From contig CANMDT010000011.1 of NCBI GenBank assembly GCA_947496715.1, positions 1 through 46,998 of the forward strand: DNA of 46,998 bases, in the 5' to 3' direction. Position 1 is the stretch's first letter. Every line of letters starts with the position of its first letter. Below the pieces are notes generated by a model. That model was given only the letters and a program-made list of their open reading frames with translations. It searched no databases and was not told where the DNA came from. Made by a program: the position numbers and the translations under genes. The stretch is from Myxococcales bacterium. Its GTDB lineage: Bacteria; Myxococcota_A; Bradymonadia; REDH01. This document shows positions 24,536 through 33,564 of this stretch, piece after piece.

Positions 24536-25702
24536 CTACTTTGGGTAGTTGAGCGTTGTCCAACCCGTGCCAGCCACAGCCGAGACGGCACCACCGATGC
24601 GGAGGGTGGCCTCGTACCGGTTGGAGATTTCGTAATCCATCGGAGCAAGCGCGCTCGCGAGAACGGCGCGGAGCATAGGGCTAAGGGTTGCTAGCGGGTT
24701 CTCGCGGAGTTCGAGGTGTCCGTCAGTGACGGTCAGTTCAACCTCGTCGGTACCGCTCCGCGCCTGCACACGATAGCCGAAGAGGACCGGATAATTCGAT
24801 GCTTCGATGGCCTGGTTGCGGACATCGACGGGCTTCAGCACAAGGTCGCGCGATGCAAAGAGGAGTTCATCTCCGAGGCTGACGGTGAGCCAGCCCACGG
24901 TGGCGTGGCCATAGGTGTCGGGGGTCAGGAGGTGGTTCATCGTGATGGTCAGGCCATCATCTCGGAGGGCACGAAAGCCGGTCCAACGCTCGCCGATGGA
25001 GGAGGGGAAGGATGATGTACGGCGATGCTCTGCATACCCCCGCCCGGTGACGGCCTGCCACTGCTCGGGGTCCTTCTTGCTCTGCCGTGTACTGAGGCGC
25101 CCAGTGACCGAAAAGCGGGGGATGATGTGCTCGGTCAGGGTCGTGTCGCCATCCCAGCCAAAGCGGGTGACGCCATCGCCAGCCTGCCAGAGCGGCCGGT
25201 CCAGCGTGAGGTCGAGTTCGGTCTTCACGCGGCCGGCCAGGAGCGCGAGATGGAAGGTTCGGCCATCGCCGCGCAGATAGCAGTCGTCAAAGACGAGGTT
25301 GAAAGCGTCGTCACTGGAGTTCCACTCGCCATCCTGCCCTGAGAAGCCGCGGCCGGCCCGAAACACCCCGTCTTTGGTGTCGTCGGTGGTGGTCTGACCG
25401 ATGGGGGCGACCACCACCTTCAGGCTACCCTGGCGCGCAATCTTGAAGAAGCCGGCTCGCATCGAGGTAACGACGAACTGCAGCTTCATGTATCGGCCGT
25501 CGTCGAGCCAGACCCAGAAGTCGTATGACTCGAAGGAGGTGCCCTCGCCACCCCATGGCGCGAGGTCGGTGGCAACGAGCGGCTCGGAGCCGGCTTCTAC
25601 CCATCCCCGGACGGGCTCCGCTTCGGCGTTGCCACGGTCGGGCATCAGCGCGGCGACGCAGAGGAGGAGGAGCGAGATGGCTGCACGAAGCGAGACAATC
25701 AT
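24536..25702 (-). CDS. Secreted lipocalin-like protein, unknown function
   Basis: 388 residues from the ATG at 25702, which opens straight into a signal peptide (MIVSLRAAISLLLLCVAAL). The frame is open to 26134, but that part is Arg-rich shadow of the next gene. The mature protein is beta-rich with aromatic-ended strands (SYDFWVWLDDGRYMKLQFVV, then FRAGRGFSG and WNSSDD), reminiscent of AttH/CrtC or Svf1-type double lipocalin folds. The ATG overlaps the stop of the 332-aa gene as ATGA, so they are coupled. The fold guess is weak; function unknown. Confidence 0.7.
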   Translation of the reverse strand: MIVSLRAAISLLLLCVAALMPDRGNAEAEPVRGWVEAGSEPLVATDLAPWGGEGTSFESYDFWVWLDDGRYMKLQFVVTSMRAGFFKIARQGSLKVVVAPIGQTTTDDTKDGVFRAGRGFSGQDGEWNSSDDAFNLVFDDCYLRGDGRTFHLALLAGRVKTELDLTLDRPLWQAGDGVTRFGWDGDTTLTEHIIPRFSVTGRLSTRQSKKDPEQWQAVTGRGYAEHRRTSSFPSSIGERWTGFRALRDDGLTITMNHLLTPDTYGHATVGWLTVSLGDELLFASRDLVLKPVDVRNQAIEASNYPVLFGYRVQARSGTDEVELTVTDGHLELRENPLATLSPMLRAVLASALAPMDYEISNRYEATLRIGGAVSAVAGTGWTTLNYPK

Positions 25703-26697
25703 GGCGGCCCTGCTGGGGGAGTCGGGTTCTGAGCTGGTCGACCAGCCTGCGCGCTGATGGCGGTGACGGCCCTGATGTGAACCGCCTGCGCGGCGCGGTT
25801 GGTCTCGTCGAGATCGAGCGCCTGATCGGCGAGCTCTTTGCAGCGCTCGAAGTCTGCGCTGCGGCAAGCTTCGCCTGCGCGGTCCACGAGCATTCGGACC
25901 TGTTCCTCGGTCGGAGGCTGAGGCGCAGCGGAGGCTGGAGCGACCGATGGCTCCGCGGGCGCGAGACCGGGCGCGCGGCCGGCTGGCGGAGCGAGGGCCG
26001 GCGCGAGAGCACGATGCATCCGCTGGTAGACTGCGAATCCTAGGCCTGCGACGAACAGCAGGGTCAGCGCTATCACGACGGCGCGAGCCGATGGCCGCCT
26101 CGGCGCCGAGTTCGCCCTTCTCGCGCCACGCCACGCACCTCCGACGGGAGGACCGTTCAACCCTGCTGCCTCGTTCATGAGATCGAGCGCAACTTCGTTG
26201 GCCGATGCAGCGCCTGCGTTCGGTGCCCGCCGTCCTCGGCCGTCTACGCCGCCCTCGCGGTGTGCCGATGGTGAGGCTGCTGCGTCACTCAACCGCAACG
26301 GCGGCGGCTCAGCCGGCTGCCAGCCATCGGCCTCGGGCAGGCGACCCGACGCGAGGCGGTCGGGCAGGCGCGAAGGCGCAACAGCAACCTTGGCATCGAA
26401 GGCACCGAGCACCCTGCCCCACCCCTCTCCGGCAGCCGGCGTCGCGCTGCGCGGGTCAGGCGCCGCGGCTTCGCGCACGACCGCGAGCAGGCCAAAGGCC
26501 GCAAGCTGTTCGACAATGCGAGAGACTTCGCCCCGATCGTCGCTGCGGAGCACCTCCACCTCACCGCGCTGTAGCTCGATGGCGAGCTGCGTCCTGCTGC
26601 GGCCAGTGATCTCGCTCAGCCGCGCGGGCAGCACAACGGCCTCATCTCCCGGACGAGGGGTCACAACGACGACGAGTTGGACAGATTGCGACGACAT
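25699..26697 (-). CDS. Single-pass membrane protein with TPR-like C-terminus
   Basis: 332 residues. Residues 1-75 form a compact alpha/beta domain (ending IVEQLAAFGLLAVVRE) whose pattern recalls the C-terminal domain of ribosomal protein L7/L12, a domain also found in other bacterial proteins. Residues 80-200 are Pro/Ala/Arg-rich and probably disordered. One membrane segment lies at 205-224. After a Pro/Ala linker the last 60 residues look like a TPR hairpin (CRSADFERCKELADQALDLD). Cytoplasmic N-terminus and periplasmic C-terminus are inferred. The gene is translationally coupled to the downstream lipocalin-like gene. Function unknown. Confidence 0.7.
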   Translation of the reverse strand: MSSQSVQLVVVVTPRPGDEAVVLPARLSEITGRSRTQLAIELQRGEVEVLRSDDRGEVSRIVEQLAAFGLLAVVREAAAPDPRSATPAAGEGWGRVLGAFDAKVAVAPSRLPDRLASGRLPEADGWQPAEPPPLRLSDAAASPSAHREGGVDGRGRRAPNAGAASANEVALDLMNEAAGLNGPPVGGAWRGARRANSAPRRPSARAVVIALTLLFVAGLGFAVYQRMHRALAPALAPPAGRAPGLAPAEPSVAPASAAPQPPTEEQVRMLVDRAGEACRSADFERCKELADQALDLDETNRAAQAVHIRAVTAISAQAGRPAQNPTPPAGPP

Positions 26698-26753
26698 TTC
26701 GACCGGGGAAGAGTGCGGTGCAGCTCACCTAGCAGGAGCGGCGGGCAGAGACA

Positions 26754-27680
26754 TTATCCGCGAGAGTTGCCACGTTCAAAGCGTCCGATCGCGCTGGGAA
26801 CCATGGGGATGGAGGGCGCCGGGCGGCCGAGCCGTGCCGCGAGGGCGTCGCGCATTACCTCGAGCGGTGCCACGCGCCCCGTCCAGAGTTCGAAGGAGGC
26901 CGCTCCCTGATGCAGGAGCATGGTTGCGCCATCGAAGGCAGCACGTCCTGTCCAGAGGCTCAGTGGCGAAGCTGCGCTACCGTAGCTGAGGTCGAAGAGT
27001 TCGGCGCGGTGGTCGAGGACGCGCCAAGGCAGACGGGCCTCGTGGCCCCCGCATCGGGCAACACCGCGATCCCCAACGGCGTCTATCACCAGCGAGGCAT
27101 CGGCAAACGCCTCCTGCAGCGCCACCAGATCGCCGGGATGTTGGAGTTGCAGTACCTGCCAGCGAGCCCGGTTTTCAGGATGCAGCATCTGCGCGGCACA
27201 GAGTGCCCGCGCGTGCGCCGGCGTGCGATTGATGACCAGCACAGCCTCTGCCCACTGACCCAGCACGAGGGCCGCGGCGCGCGCCGCGCCACCTGCCCCA
27301 AGCAACACCACCCGCTGCCCCGCGGAGAGGGCACCGTAGGCCGTTAGCATGGCCCACATCCCGTCGGCGTCGGTGTTGAAGGCCTCCGCGCCGCGCGGAC
27401 CGATGCGCCAGGTGTTTGCGGCGCCCGCAGCCTGCACCACCTGTGAGCAGACCTTCGCCATCTCATAGGCGACCGTCTTGTAGGGCGCAGTAACGTTCAG
27501 TCCCCGGAACCCTTCTGCGGAGGCTCGACGCAGGAAGCCGGGAACCTCCGACACCATGAGCGAGCGGGCCTCATAGGTTGGCTGCAAACCCATGGCCTGC
27601 AGCGCAGCATTGTGCATCGCAGGCGAGGCCGAACCGACCACATCTGCACCCACGACTGCGAACCTACCCGCTGCGAACAT
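26754..27680 (-). CDS. aroE: Shikimate dehydrogenase AroE
   Basis: NADPH-dependent reduction of 3-dehydroshikimate to shikimate in aromatic amino-acid synthesis, 308 residues. Substrate and catalytic motifs are complete: SASPAMHN at 17-24, NVTAPYK at 62-68 (catalytic Lys68), NTD at 102-104 (catalytic Asp104), the cofactor loop GAGGAAR at 128-134, and QGAASFELWTG near the C-terminus. The ATG at 27680 opens with FAVVGADV; the frame runs to 27905 but that overlaps ribF. Divergent from ribF with an 81-bp gap. Slightly longer than E. coli AroE (272). Confidence 0.93.
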   Translation of the reverse strand: MFAAGRFAVVGADVVGSASPAMHNAALQAMGLQPTYEARSLMVSEVPGFLRRASAEGFRGLNVTAPYKTVAYEMAKVCSQVVQAAGAANTWRIGPRGAEAFNTDADGMWAMLTAYGALSAGQRVVLLGAGGAARAAALVLGQWAEAVLVINRTPAHARALCAAQMLHPENRARWQVLQLQHPGDLVALQEAFADASLVIDAVGDRGVARCGGHEARLPWRVLDHRAELFDLSYGSAASPLSLWTGRAAFDGATMLLHQGAASFELWTGRVAPLEVMRDALAARLGRPAPSIPMVPSAIGRFERGNSRG

Positions 27681-27761
27681 CTGGCACCTTGCACGCCGAC
27701 GGCCTAGATGGCTGCGGGCACTTGCCCGTCGAGACCCCTCGCCGCACGGAACCCTAAGTCG

Positions 27762-28673
27762 ATGCAATCTTCGAATCAACGAACTGTCGTCACCATCGGT
27801 AACTTCGACGGTGTGCACCTCGGCCATAGACGCCTCGTCGTTGCAGCGGTGGCGGATGCGCGTGAAGCGGGGGCCGAAGCCGTAGCCGTGACCTTCGAGC
27901 CGCACCCAGTCAGCTTTTTCAAGCGTGTCGCGCCAGAGACCTTCCGGCTTCAGTCACCCGATGGCCGAGATGAGACTCTCACGGGGTTGGGCCTGAGCCG
28001 CGTAGATCGGCTGACCTTCGATAACGCGCTCACGGCAATGTCGCCCGAAACCTTTGTCGACCTGCTGGTGGCGCGCCATCCAGGGATCGCCCGTGCGCAT
28101 GTCGGTGAGGACTTCCGCTTTGGTAGCGGCCGCGCTGGCGACACGGTGATGCTTGGTGCGCTCGGAGAGCGTCAAGGCTTCACCGTCACCGTGCATGAGG
28201 CTGTCACACATCTAGGTGAGGCCGTCTCGTCGTCGCGGGTGCGCGGTGCGCTGCGATCGGCTGACATGGGCCTCGTCGCGGCACTTCTTGGCCGACCATA
28301 CGCAATCGCAGGAGAGATCGCTTCGGGCCACGGTCGCGGCCGAACGCTGGGTGTTCCTACGCTCAACCTCTACCCGCTTGGACACCTGCTGCCTGCGCAC
28401 GGCGTCTATGTTGCGACCATCGTTACCGCGGCGCATTCCATCTCTGCCGTCGCCAACCTTGGGGTCCGGCCCACCTTCGCGGACGACCCTCGCATCTCAC
28501 TCGAGGCCCACGCACTGAACGAGTTCGCAGCCTTCGAGGGGCCGGTGGCAATCCAACTTCACGCCTACCTGCGCCCCGAGCAGCGCTTTGAAGAGGCGCT
28601 CGCCCTTCGCACCCAGATCGGCATCGACATCGCATCGGCTGCCGCTTGGCACAGCGCTCACCCACGAAGTTAG
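27762..28673 (+). CDS. ribF: Bifunctional riboflavin kinase / FAD synthetase RibF
   Basis: 303 residues. The N-terminal FMN adenylyltransferase domain has VVTIGNFDGVHLGHRRLV, VTFEPHP and the VGEDFRFGSGRAGD motif; SSSRVRGAL ends the domain. The C-terminal riboflavin kinase domain has GHGRGRTLGVPTLNL and the NLGVRPTF motif. It makes FMN and FAD in the cytoplasm. The ATG at 27762 is chosen because the family begins shortly before TIGNFDGVH. The last codons overlap the stop of the convergent Wzc-like gene by 4 nt (28670-28673). Confidence 0.94.
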   Translation: MQSSNQRTVVTIGNFDGVHLGHRRLVVAAVADAREAGAEAVAVTFEPHPVSFFKRVAPETFRLQSPDGRDETLTGLGLSRVDRLTFDNALTAMSPETFVDLLVARHPGIARAHVGEDFRFGSGRAGDTVMLGALGERQGFTVTVHEAVTHLGEAVSSSRVRGALRSADMGLVAALLGRPYAIAGEIASGHGRGRTLGVPTLNLYPLGHLLPAHGVYVATIVTAAHSISAVANLGVRPTFADDPRISLEAHALNEFAAFEGPVAIQLHAYLRPEQRFEEALALRTQIGIDIASAAAWHSAHPRS

Positions 28674-30907
28674 GCCGCGGAGTCTCCGCCCTTCGCCTTG
28701 TCGTCTGACTGACCGTAGTAGGCACCGTAGTGCCGGTAGTAGTAGTAGTAGTAACCACCGCGTCGACGCCCTTCGACGTCGATCGCGTTCAAGACGACGC
28801 CAAGAAGGTTGGCGTTGACGCCTCTCAGCAGGTCGACCGCGCGCGCTATCATCTCGCGGCGCGTCGACCCTGAGCGTGCAACCAGGACAACGCCGTCCAC
28901 AGCAGCACCAATGATGGCTGCGTCGGTAACAGGTACCACGGGCGGCGAGTCGAACACGACCATTCCGAACCGCTCGGTGAGTTCGGAAATCAGCTCACGG
29001 AACCTGTCAGACTGAAGCAACTCCGCCGGGTTCTCGGGGACACTTCCGCAAGGAATGAGAAAGAGGTCGGGGACGCGCGTGGCTTGGATGACTTCGTCCA
29101 GCGAGGCCTCGCCCATGAGCACACTGGAGAGCCCAAGCGCGCCGTCCAGACCGAATATCTTGTGAAGGCGGGGCTTGCGCATGTCGCCGTCGATCAGAAC
29201 GACCGGACTGCCAGACTGTGCCATCACCGCAGCAAGGCTGACCGAGGCAGTCGTCTTACCCTCGCGAGGCCCCGCCGAGGTGACGAGGATGGAGCGCAAC
29301 GGCTGCTCTGAGCCCATGAAGATAAGGTTGGTTCGGATGGAGCGACAGGACTCCGCCATTGTCGACTTCGGAAAATCGATGACAAAGGTGTCGCGCTCAA
29401 ACTCTTCGCCCTTAGCGGGTGCGCGCGTAGAACGCCGTGTGGCTTTCCCACGCGAGATGATCGGCAAGAAGCCGAGGGCCGTCACGCCGATGAGTCGCTC
29501 GAGCTCGCCGACCGAACGGACCGAAGTGTCCATTGTCTCGACAAGGTAGGCGAGCACGAAGGCGAGAAGCACGCCCACAACCAAGGAGGCCAGCATCGAG
29601 AAGCCAACCTTTGGATAGACGGGCACGCCATTGTCGGTGGCTCGTTCAACCACCGCCACGCGGTTCTGCTGAAGCATGCGCGCGATCTCGACCTCTTTGA
29701 GTCGGCGCTCAATCATGCGGTAAAGTTCTCTGTCTGACGCTGCCGCAGAGACGAGATTGTTATACGTCAGCTCGTCCTGCCCCATCGCGAGTGCCTCGGA
29801 GCGGGTCTGATCGAGGCGGCCCCGGAGTTCACCAACGCGCTTGTCTGCCTGCGCTAGCTGCGACTCCACTGCACGGATGGAGTTTCGGACCTCGCGGAGA
29901 AGCATCAAGCGGACTTGGGCGTACTGTTGCTTCACCGAGGCAAGCTGCGGGTGGCCATCGAGGTAGGTTGCCTCAAGCTTGGTGCGCTCCACGCTGAGAT
30001 CCACCAGACGAACTTTGAGGTCTTCGATGAGCTCCGACGAAATGACCCCTTGAACCGCGGCATCGAGCAGCGCCTCGTCGGTCTTCACAAGCCGATGCTG
30101 CTCGGCAGCTACGCGCAGCCCGCGCGCATCTGACTCGGCTTGGAAGAGCTGTCCACTCAGCTCTCCGAGCGCCTCGCCCGTGAGGTTCTGTTTATCGCCG
30201 AGCGAGATGGAGAGAATGTTTCGCTCTTTGCGAAAGTCATAAACCGCCGACTCAGAGGCCGAGAGCTGCTTGCCGAGATCCTCATACTGTTGCCGAAGCC
30301 AGGCTGCAGAACTCTCCGAGACATCAAGCCTACGCTTGACCCGCTGGTCGATGTAGACATCCGCAACCGTGTTCGCGATCTGGGTGGCAAGTCTGGGAGA
30401 CGAGGCGCGGGCGTGAATACGTAAGAGCGAGGACTCGAACACCGGCTCGATGGTGATGGCGCCCATCACGGCAGCGGCTGCGTCGGTCCGCCCGAGCGCC
30501 TCGCGGAGCGCGGCAGGGTCCTTGACCTCTGACAGGCCGACAAAGGCCGCGTTCTCACGGAGCGCGAGCCGATTGGCGACATCTTCAGCGACGGTGCGCC
30601 CTGCGATGACACGATACTGCGACTCGAAGTTCATGCGCAACTCGCGCGAGCCGCGGGCTCCACCCTGGGCATCGAGTCCCGCCGACATGCTGCCGAGGAC
30701 ATTGGGGGACTCGGTGTCGAGATCGAGGAGCGCCGTCGAGCGGTACTGAGGCGAGAGGGTCCGCAGGTAGAGGAAGCTTCCGAGCATGGAGATGGCTACG
30801 ACGGCCACCGTGAGCCAGAGGTGTCGCAGAATGAGTCCGAGGTAGTCGACCTGCGATGCTGTCGAGGACTCGACGGAGGTGCGTGGCTGTGTCCCTTCAC
30901 TGCTCAT
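28670..30907 (-). CDS. Wzc-type polysaccharide co-polymerase / tyrosine autokinase
   Basis: 745 residues. Wzz domain with membrane segments near 30-48 and 434-456 and a long periplasmic coiled coil between. The cytoplasmic BY-kinase has Walker A (SAGPREGKTT, about 545-553), Walker A' (LIDGDMRKP) and Walker B (VVFDSPP). The C-terminus is a Tyr cluster (six in a row, then three more within seven residues; about 719-731), the autophosphorylation sites. It controls polymerisation and export of an exopolysaccharide. The ATG at 30907 follows GAGG by 5 nt and lies 7 nt after the OPX stop. No phosphatase gene is present in the window. Confidence 0.94.
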   Translation of the reverse strand: MSSEGTQPRTSVESSTASQVDYLGLILRHLWLTVAVVAISMLGSFLYLRTLSPQYRSTALLDLDTESPNVLGSMSAGLDAQGGARGSRELRMNFESQYRVIAGRTVAEDVANRLALRENAAFVGLSEVKDPAALREALGRTDAAAAVMGAITIEPVFESSLLRIHARASSPRLATQIANTVADVYIDQRVKRRLDVSESSAAWLRQQYEDLGKQLSASESAVYDFRKERNILSISLGDKQNLTGEALGELSGQLFQAESDARGLRVAAEQHRLVKTDEALLDAAVQGVISSELIEDLKVRLVDLSVERTKLEATYLDGHPQLASVKQQYAQVRLMLLREVRNSIRAVESQLAQADKRVGELRGRLDQTRSEALAMGQDELTYNNLVSAAASDRELYRMIERRLKEVEIARMLQQNRVAVVERATDNGVPVYPKVGFSMLASLVVGVLLAFVLAYLVETMDTSVRSVGELERLIGVTALGFLPIISRGKATRRSTRAPAKGEEFERDTFVIDFPKSTMAESCRSIRTNLIFMGSEQPLRSILVTSAGPREGKTTASVSLAAVMAQSGSPVVLIDGDMRKPRLHKIFGLDGALGLSSVLMGEASLDEVIQATRVPDLFLIPCGSVPENPAELLQSDRFRELISELTERFGMVVFDSPPVVPVTDAAIIGAAVDGVVLVARSGSTRREMIARAVDLLRGVNANLLGVVLNAIDVEGRRRGGYYYYYYRHYGAYYGQSDDKAKGGDSAA
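28736..28753 (-). repeat. (TAC)6 trinucleotide repeat coding for six tyrosines
   Basis: Six consecutive GTA units on the plus strand, i.e. six identical TAC codons in the Wzc-like gene. Slippage here would add or remove tyrosines without a frameshift. Confidence 0.9.
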
Positions 30908-30914
30908 TTTGACC

Positions 30915-31511
30915 TCAATTGAGCAGCTGGAAGGTTGGGACGAAGACAACGTCTCCCGGCCAGAGGAGCAGGTTGGGCACCCGCCCCTTCATGATCTCCT
31001 GCAGGGGGACCTCAAGCTTAACCTGCTGCCCGTCTACCATCCTGGTGACGAGCACGTCGCCACTGGCGTTGGTTGCGTCGATGCCCTTCGCCGCCGCCAC
31101 CGCGTCGACGACCGTCAGCCCCGGCGTGTAGGGAAAACTACCTGGCGAGACGACTTGGCCTACTACGGAGATGCGTCGAGACCGCATCTCAATGAGCGAA
31201 CAGGTGACAAGTGGCGCTTTTAGAACGGTGGCCGCAAGACGCTCCGTGAGGTCTTCCTCGAGTTCAGCGCAGGTGCGCCCCTGCGCGGTAACCGTCCCGA
31301 CGAGCGGGAACCGGATGACTCCCAGCTCGTTCACAGCGAAGTCGCCCCCGAGGTCTGCCTGCCCAAACACCTTGATGGCGAACGAGTCACCCACGCCTAA
31401 GCGGCCAGGGTCCTGGAACTGCCATGAGCGCTCTGCCCACTCCAGATAGGAGTCCGAAACAGCGGGGTGACAGGCACCCAGAAGCAAGAGGCTCAAGGTA
31501 AGGCGGCGCAT
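30915..31511 (-). CDS. Short OPX/Wza-like polysaccharide export lipoprotein
   Basis: 198 residues. Lipobox LGAC puts the lipidated Cys at 14. A polysaccharide export sequence domain (about 35-110, starting LGVGDSFAIKVFGQ) is followed by one SLBB domain (about 112-185, VVGQVVSPGSFPYTPGLTVV), and the protein ends right after it (VFVPTFQLLN). It lacks the extra SLBB domains and the C-terminal amphipathic helix with which E. coli Wza crosses the outer membrane. The neighbouring beta-barrel gene probably provides that pore. The next gene is the Wzc-like kinase. Confidence 0.93.
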   Translation of the reverse strand: MRRLTLSLLLLGACHPAVSDSYLEWAERSWQFQDPGRLGVGDSFAIKVFGQADLGGDFAVNELGVIRFPLVGTVTAQGRTCAELEEDLTERLAATVLKAPLVTCSLIEMRSRRISVVGQVVSPGSFPYTPGLTVVDAVAAAKGIDATNASGDVLVTRMVDGQQVKLEVPLQEIMKGRVPNLLLWPGDVVFVPTFQLLN

Positions 31512-31576
31512 CGGAACGAACTCTCAACAGACGACCAAAGCTGCGGCGGGCCTTACGGCCGGCGCGCAGACTCAAA

Positions 31577-32923
31577 TCAGTACTTCAGGTCGACGGTAAA
31601 GTAGGCCTGATGCCGCGTATACTCGTTGATCTTTGTCAGGTCGCCAGCGGTGATCAGGTCAGCCGCATCGCCAGTTCCAGCACCGCTAGCATCCACGACG
31701 CCCTCTGCAGAGCCAGACCTCGTCTCGAAGACATACTTGAAGCCAGCCAAGACTCCCTTCGCCACCTTGAATCCAACCCGGCCCTCCGCGCTCGCGACCA
31801 GATCGGTGGTCGTGGTGACGAGGGGGTCCTGCTGGTCGGGGCCAAAGTTGCGGAAGGATGCCGCAACACGCGCAGAAGCGTCGAACAGTTGATCGCTTGT
31901 CCCATACTTCACCGAGACCCGATCAAACTGGACCCAAGAGTACCGAGCCGTATCAGCGAAGTCGCGGAGATACTCAAACGAGAGCGTGTTTCGCCGAGAG
32001 AGGTAGTAGGTCGCGCGCGCGTTGCCAACGAAGGCCGATGGTTTGTCGATGGAGCCGTACTCTACGAATGCGGTGCCAAGTTCGACTGCTACTTCGAGCT
32101 GCGCGGAGAGAAGAGTGTCGCCGCCGAGGAAGAGCCGGATGGGCGTGGTGTTGATGTTGCTGAGCTCAATGCCGGAACCCTCGCCTGAGCCTTCGCCGCC
32201 TCCAACCTTGGAATCTGCCGTCTTGAAGACATTGTCCTCGACTGTCGCAACAAAGGAAGCAGCCGTGCGGGGCAGGAAGTTGTAACGGAGCTCACCGCGC
32301 CCCTTGCCAACACCCTTGTCTCGGAAGTCGTAGCCGTCCCCATTGGAGTATTGGAGGAAGCCGTAAGACCCCTTCGCAAGAGCACTGAAACCTAAGCGGG
32401 CCTTGGCGGCGGAACCGCCTGGGTGGAAGCCAAGTTCGGCGCCCGCCTCGTTCGAAACAGCTGTAATCGGCTCACCGGACGGGCTCGGATTGGGCGGAGA
32501 AGAGATCCGAAGCTGGTCCGAGGGGGTGAAGGAAAACGCGCCACCCGGATTGAACTTGAGGGCGAAGATACCGCCGAAATCTGGCGCGGACTGGTCCTGT
32601 TGCCCATCGGGGACGAGCAGGTATTGACGCCAACCCAGACCCGCACCTGCGTTGACCTGCATGAGGCCCGACGCCGGCGTCGAGAGGTTCAGCGACGGCC
32701 GCAGGTTGAGCTGTGCAACCGAACCATCAGACCCTGAGTTCGCCTGAACGTTGGAATTGAAGCCGAATTCCGTGCCCAGACGTGCGTCAAGCTTGAGGGC
32801 CCCAACACGCAGACCTTCACCGGCGGCATTGGCTTCGCCTGCTCCAAACAGAGAGACCACTGCCACAACGAGCAACGAGACCCAGTGACTGCCCGAGGCA
32901 GCCCTTACCGTTCCAACCTTCAT
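31577..32923 (-). CDS. Outer-membrane beta-barrel of the exopolysaccharide exporter
   Basis: 448 residues. Signal peptide (about 1-33, ending ANA). The rest alternates polar and hydrophobic residues in many strands with aromatic ends and Gly-rich turns. It finishes with FTVDLKY, a terminal aromatic residue as expected for BAM-inserted barrels. The pattern fits the beta-barrel partner (Wzp type) described beside short OPX proteins in Myxococcus. Its ATG overlaps the upstream stop as ATGA, and the OPX gene follows 65 bp downstream. Barrel assignment rests on sequence pattern; the export role on context. Confidence 0.82.
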   Translation of the reverse strand: MKVGTVRAASGSHWVSLLVVAVVSLFGAGEANAAGEGLRVGALKLDARLGTEFGFNSNVQANSGSDGSVAQLNLRPSLNLSTPASGLMQVNAGAGLGWRQYLLVPDGQQDQSAPDFGGIFALKFNPGGAFSFTPSDQLRISSPPNPSPSGEPITAVSNEAGAELGFHPGGSAAKARLGFSALAKGSYGFLQYSNGDGYDFRDKGVGKGRGELRYNFLPRTAASFVATVEDNVFKTADSKVGGGEGSGEGSGIELSNINTTPIRLFLGGDTLLSAQLEVAVELGTAFVEYGSIDKPSAFVGNARATYYLSRRNTLSFEYLRDFADTARYSWVQFDRVSVKYGTSDQLFDASARVAASFRNFGPDQQDPLVTTTTDLVASAEGRVGFKVAKGVLAGFKYVFETRSGSAEGVVDASGAGTGDAADLITAGDLTKINEYTRHQAYFTVDLKY

Positions 32924-33531
32924 GGCGTCACAGCTGGGCTTGTGACGACATCCGAGGTCGCAGGGTCGTCGACACTGTCACCAGACGGCACAAATTCATC
33001 GGGCGCAAAGCCATCCTCGGACTCCTCATCGCCCTGCAGATCGTCAAGACCGGAGAGTCCGCCAGACGAAGACTCGCCGTCGGGAACGCCGTCGGGAACG
33101 CCGTCGCCGTTGGCATCAACGCCACCACTTGCGACACCGCCCGCCTCGCAGGCGGATGCCGCGGCGGCGGCTGTCTTGGCGTTCTTGTTGGCAAGCAGAA
33201 GCAGGCTTAACTGAGCCTGCGCCGTTCCAGCGTCACCCCCGCTCACAGCCGCGGTGAGCGAATTCAGCGCCGCGCTCCCGGAAGACTCGTATTGGCCGAG
33301 CGTCTGCACGACCTGGTTCAGACAGCTCGCTACAGAAACCTGCGGTGGCTGCGCCGCTTCGGATGCACTCGCCCGCAACCCTGCGTCTGACATGAGAGAA
33401 CGAATCTCTTCCAGTAGAGCATTGCCTTGCTCAGGCGCCGAACCGCCTGCAGTCTGACCACTTGCCGAACCGCTTGCTGAAAGCATGCTGCCGCAAAGGA
33501 AGAGAAGCGATACGAACGACTTGCGCCACAT
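32920..33531 (-). CDS. Secreted protein with calcium-binding type-3-like motif
   Basis: 203 residues, first gene of the exopolysaccharide operon. Signal peptide MWRKSFVSLLFLCGS; the ATG at 33531 has GAGG 6 nt upstream, better than the frame's earlier Met at 33555. An Ala/Ser-rich middle part holds two Cys. Near 140-150 lies DANGDGVPDGVPDG, a DxNxDGxxD calcium-binding motif of the thrombospondin type-3/dockerin kind, followed by an acidic Ser/Asp/Glu-rich tail. Coupled to the barrel gene by ATGA. It may help matrix binding or secretion; function unknown. Confidence 0.75.
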   Translation of the reverse strand: MWRKSFVSLLFLCGSMLSASGSASGQTAGGSAPEQGNALLEEIRSLMSDAGLRASASEAAQPPQVSVASCLNQVVQTLGQYESSGSAALNSLTAAVSGGDAGTAQAQLSLLLLANKNAKTAAAAASACEAGGVASGGVDANGDGVPDGVPDGESSSGGLSGLDDLQGDEESEDGFAPDEFVPSGDSVDDPATSDVVTSPAVTP

Positions 33532-33564
33532 GAGACACCTCAGAAAAAGTAACAAGCAACAGAA

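Noticed and set aside
31520-31560. GC-rich imperfect hairpin between the barrel and OPX genes
   Set aside because: Only four clean base pairs around the loop and no T-tract; not a supported terminator or switch.
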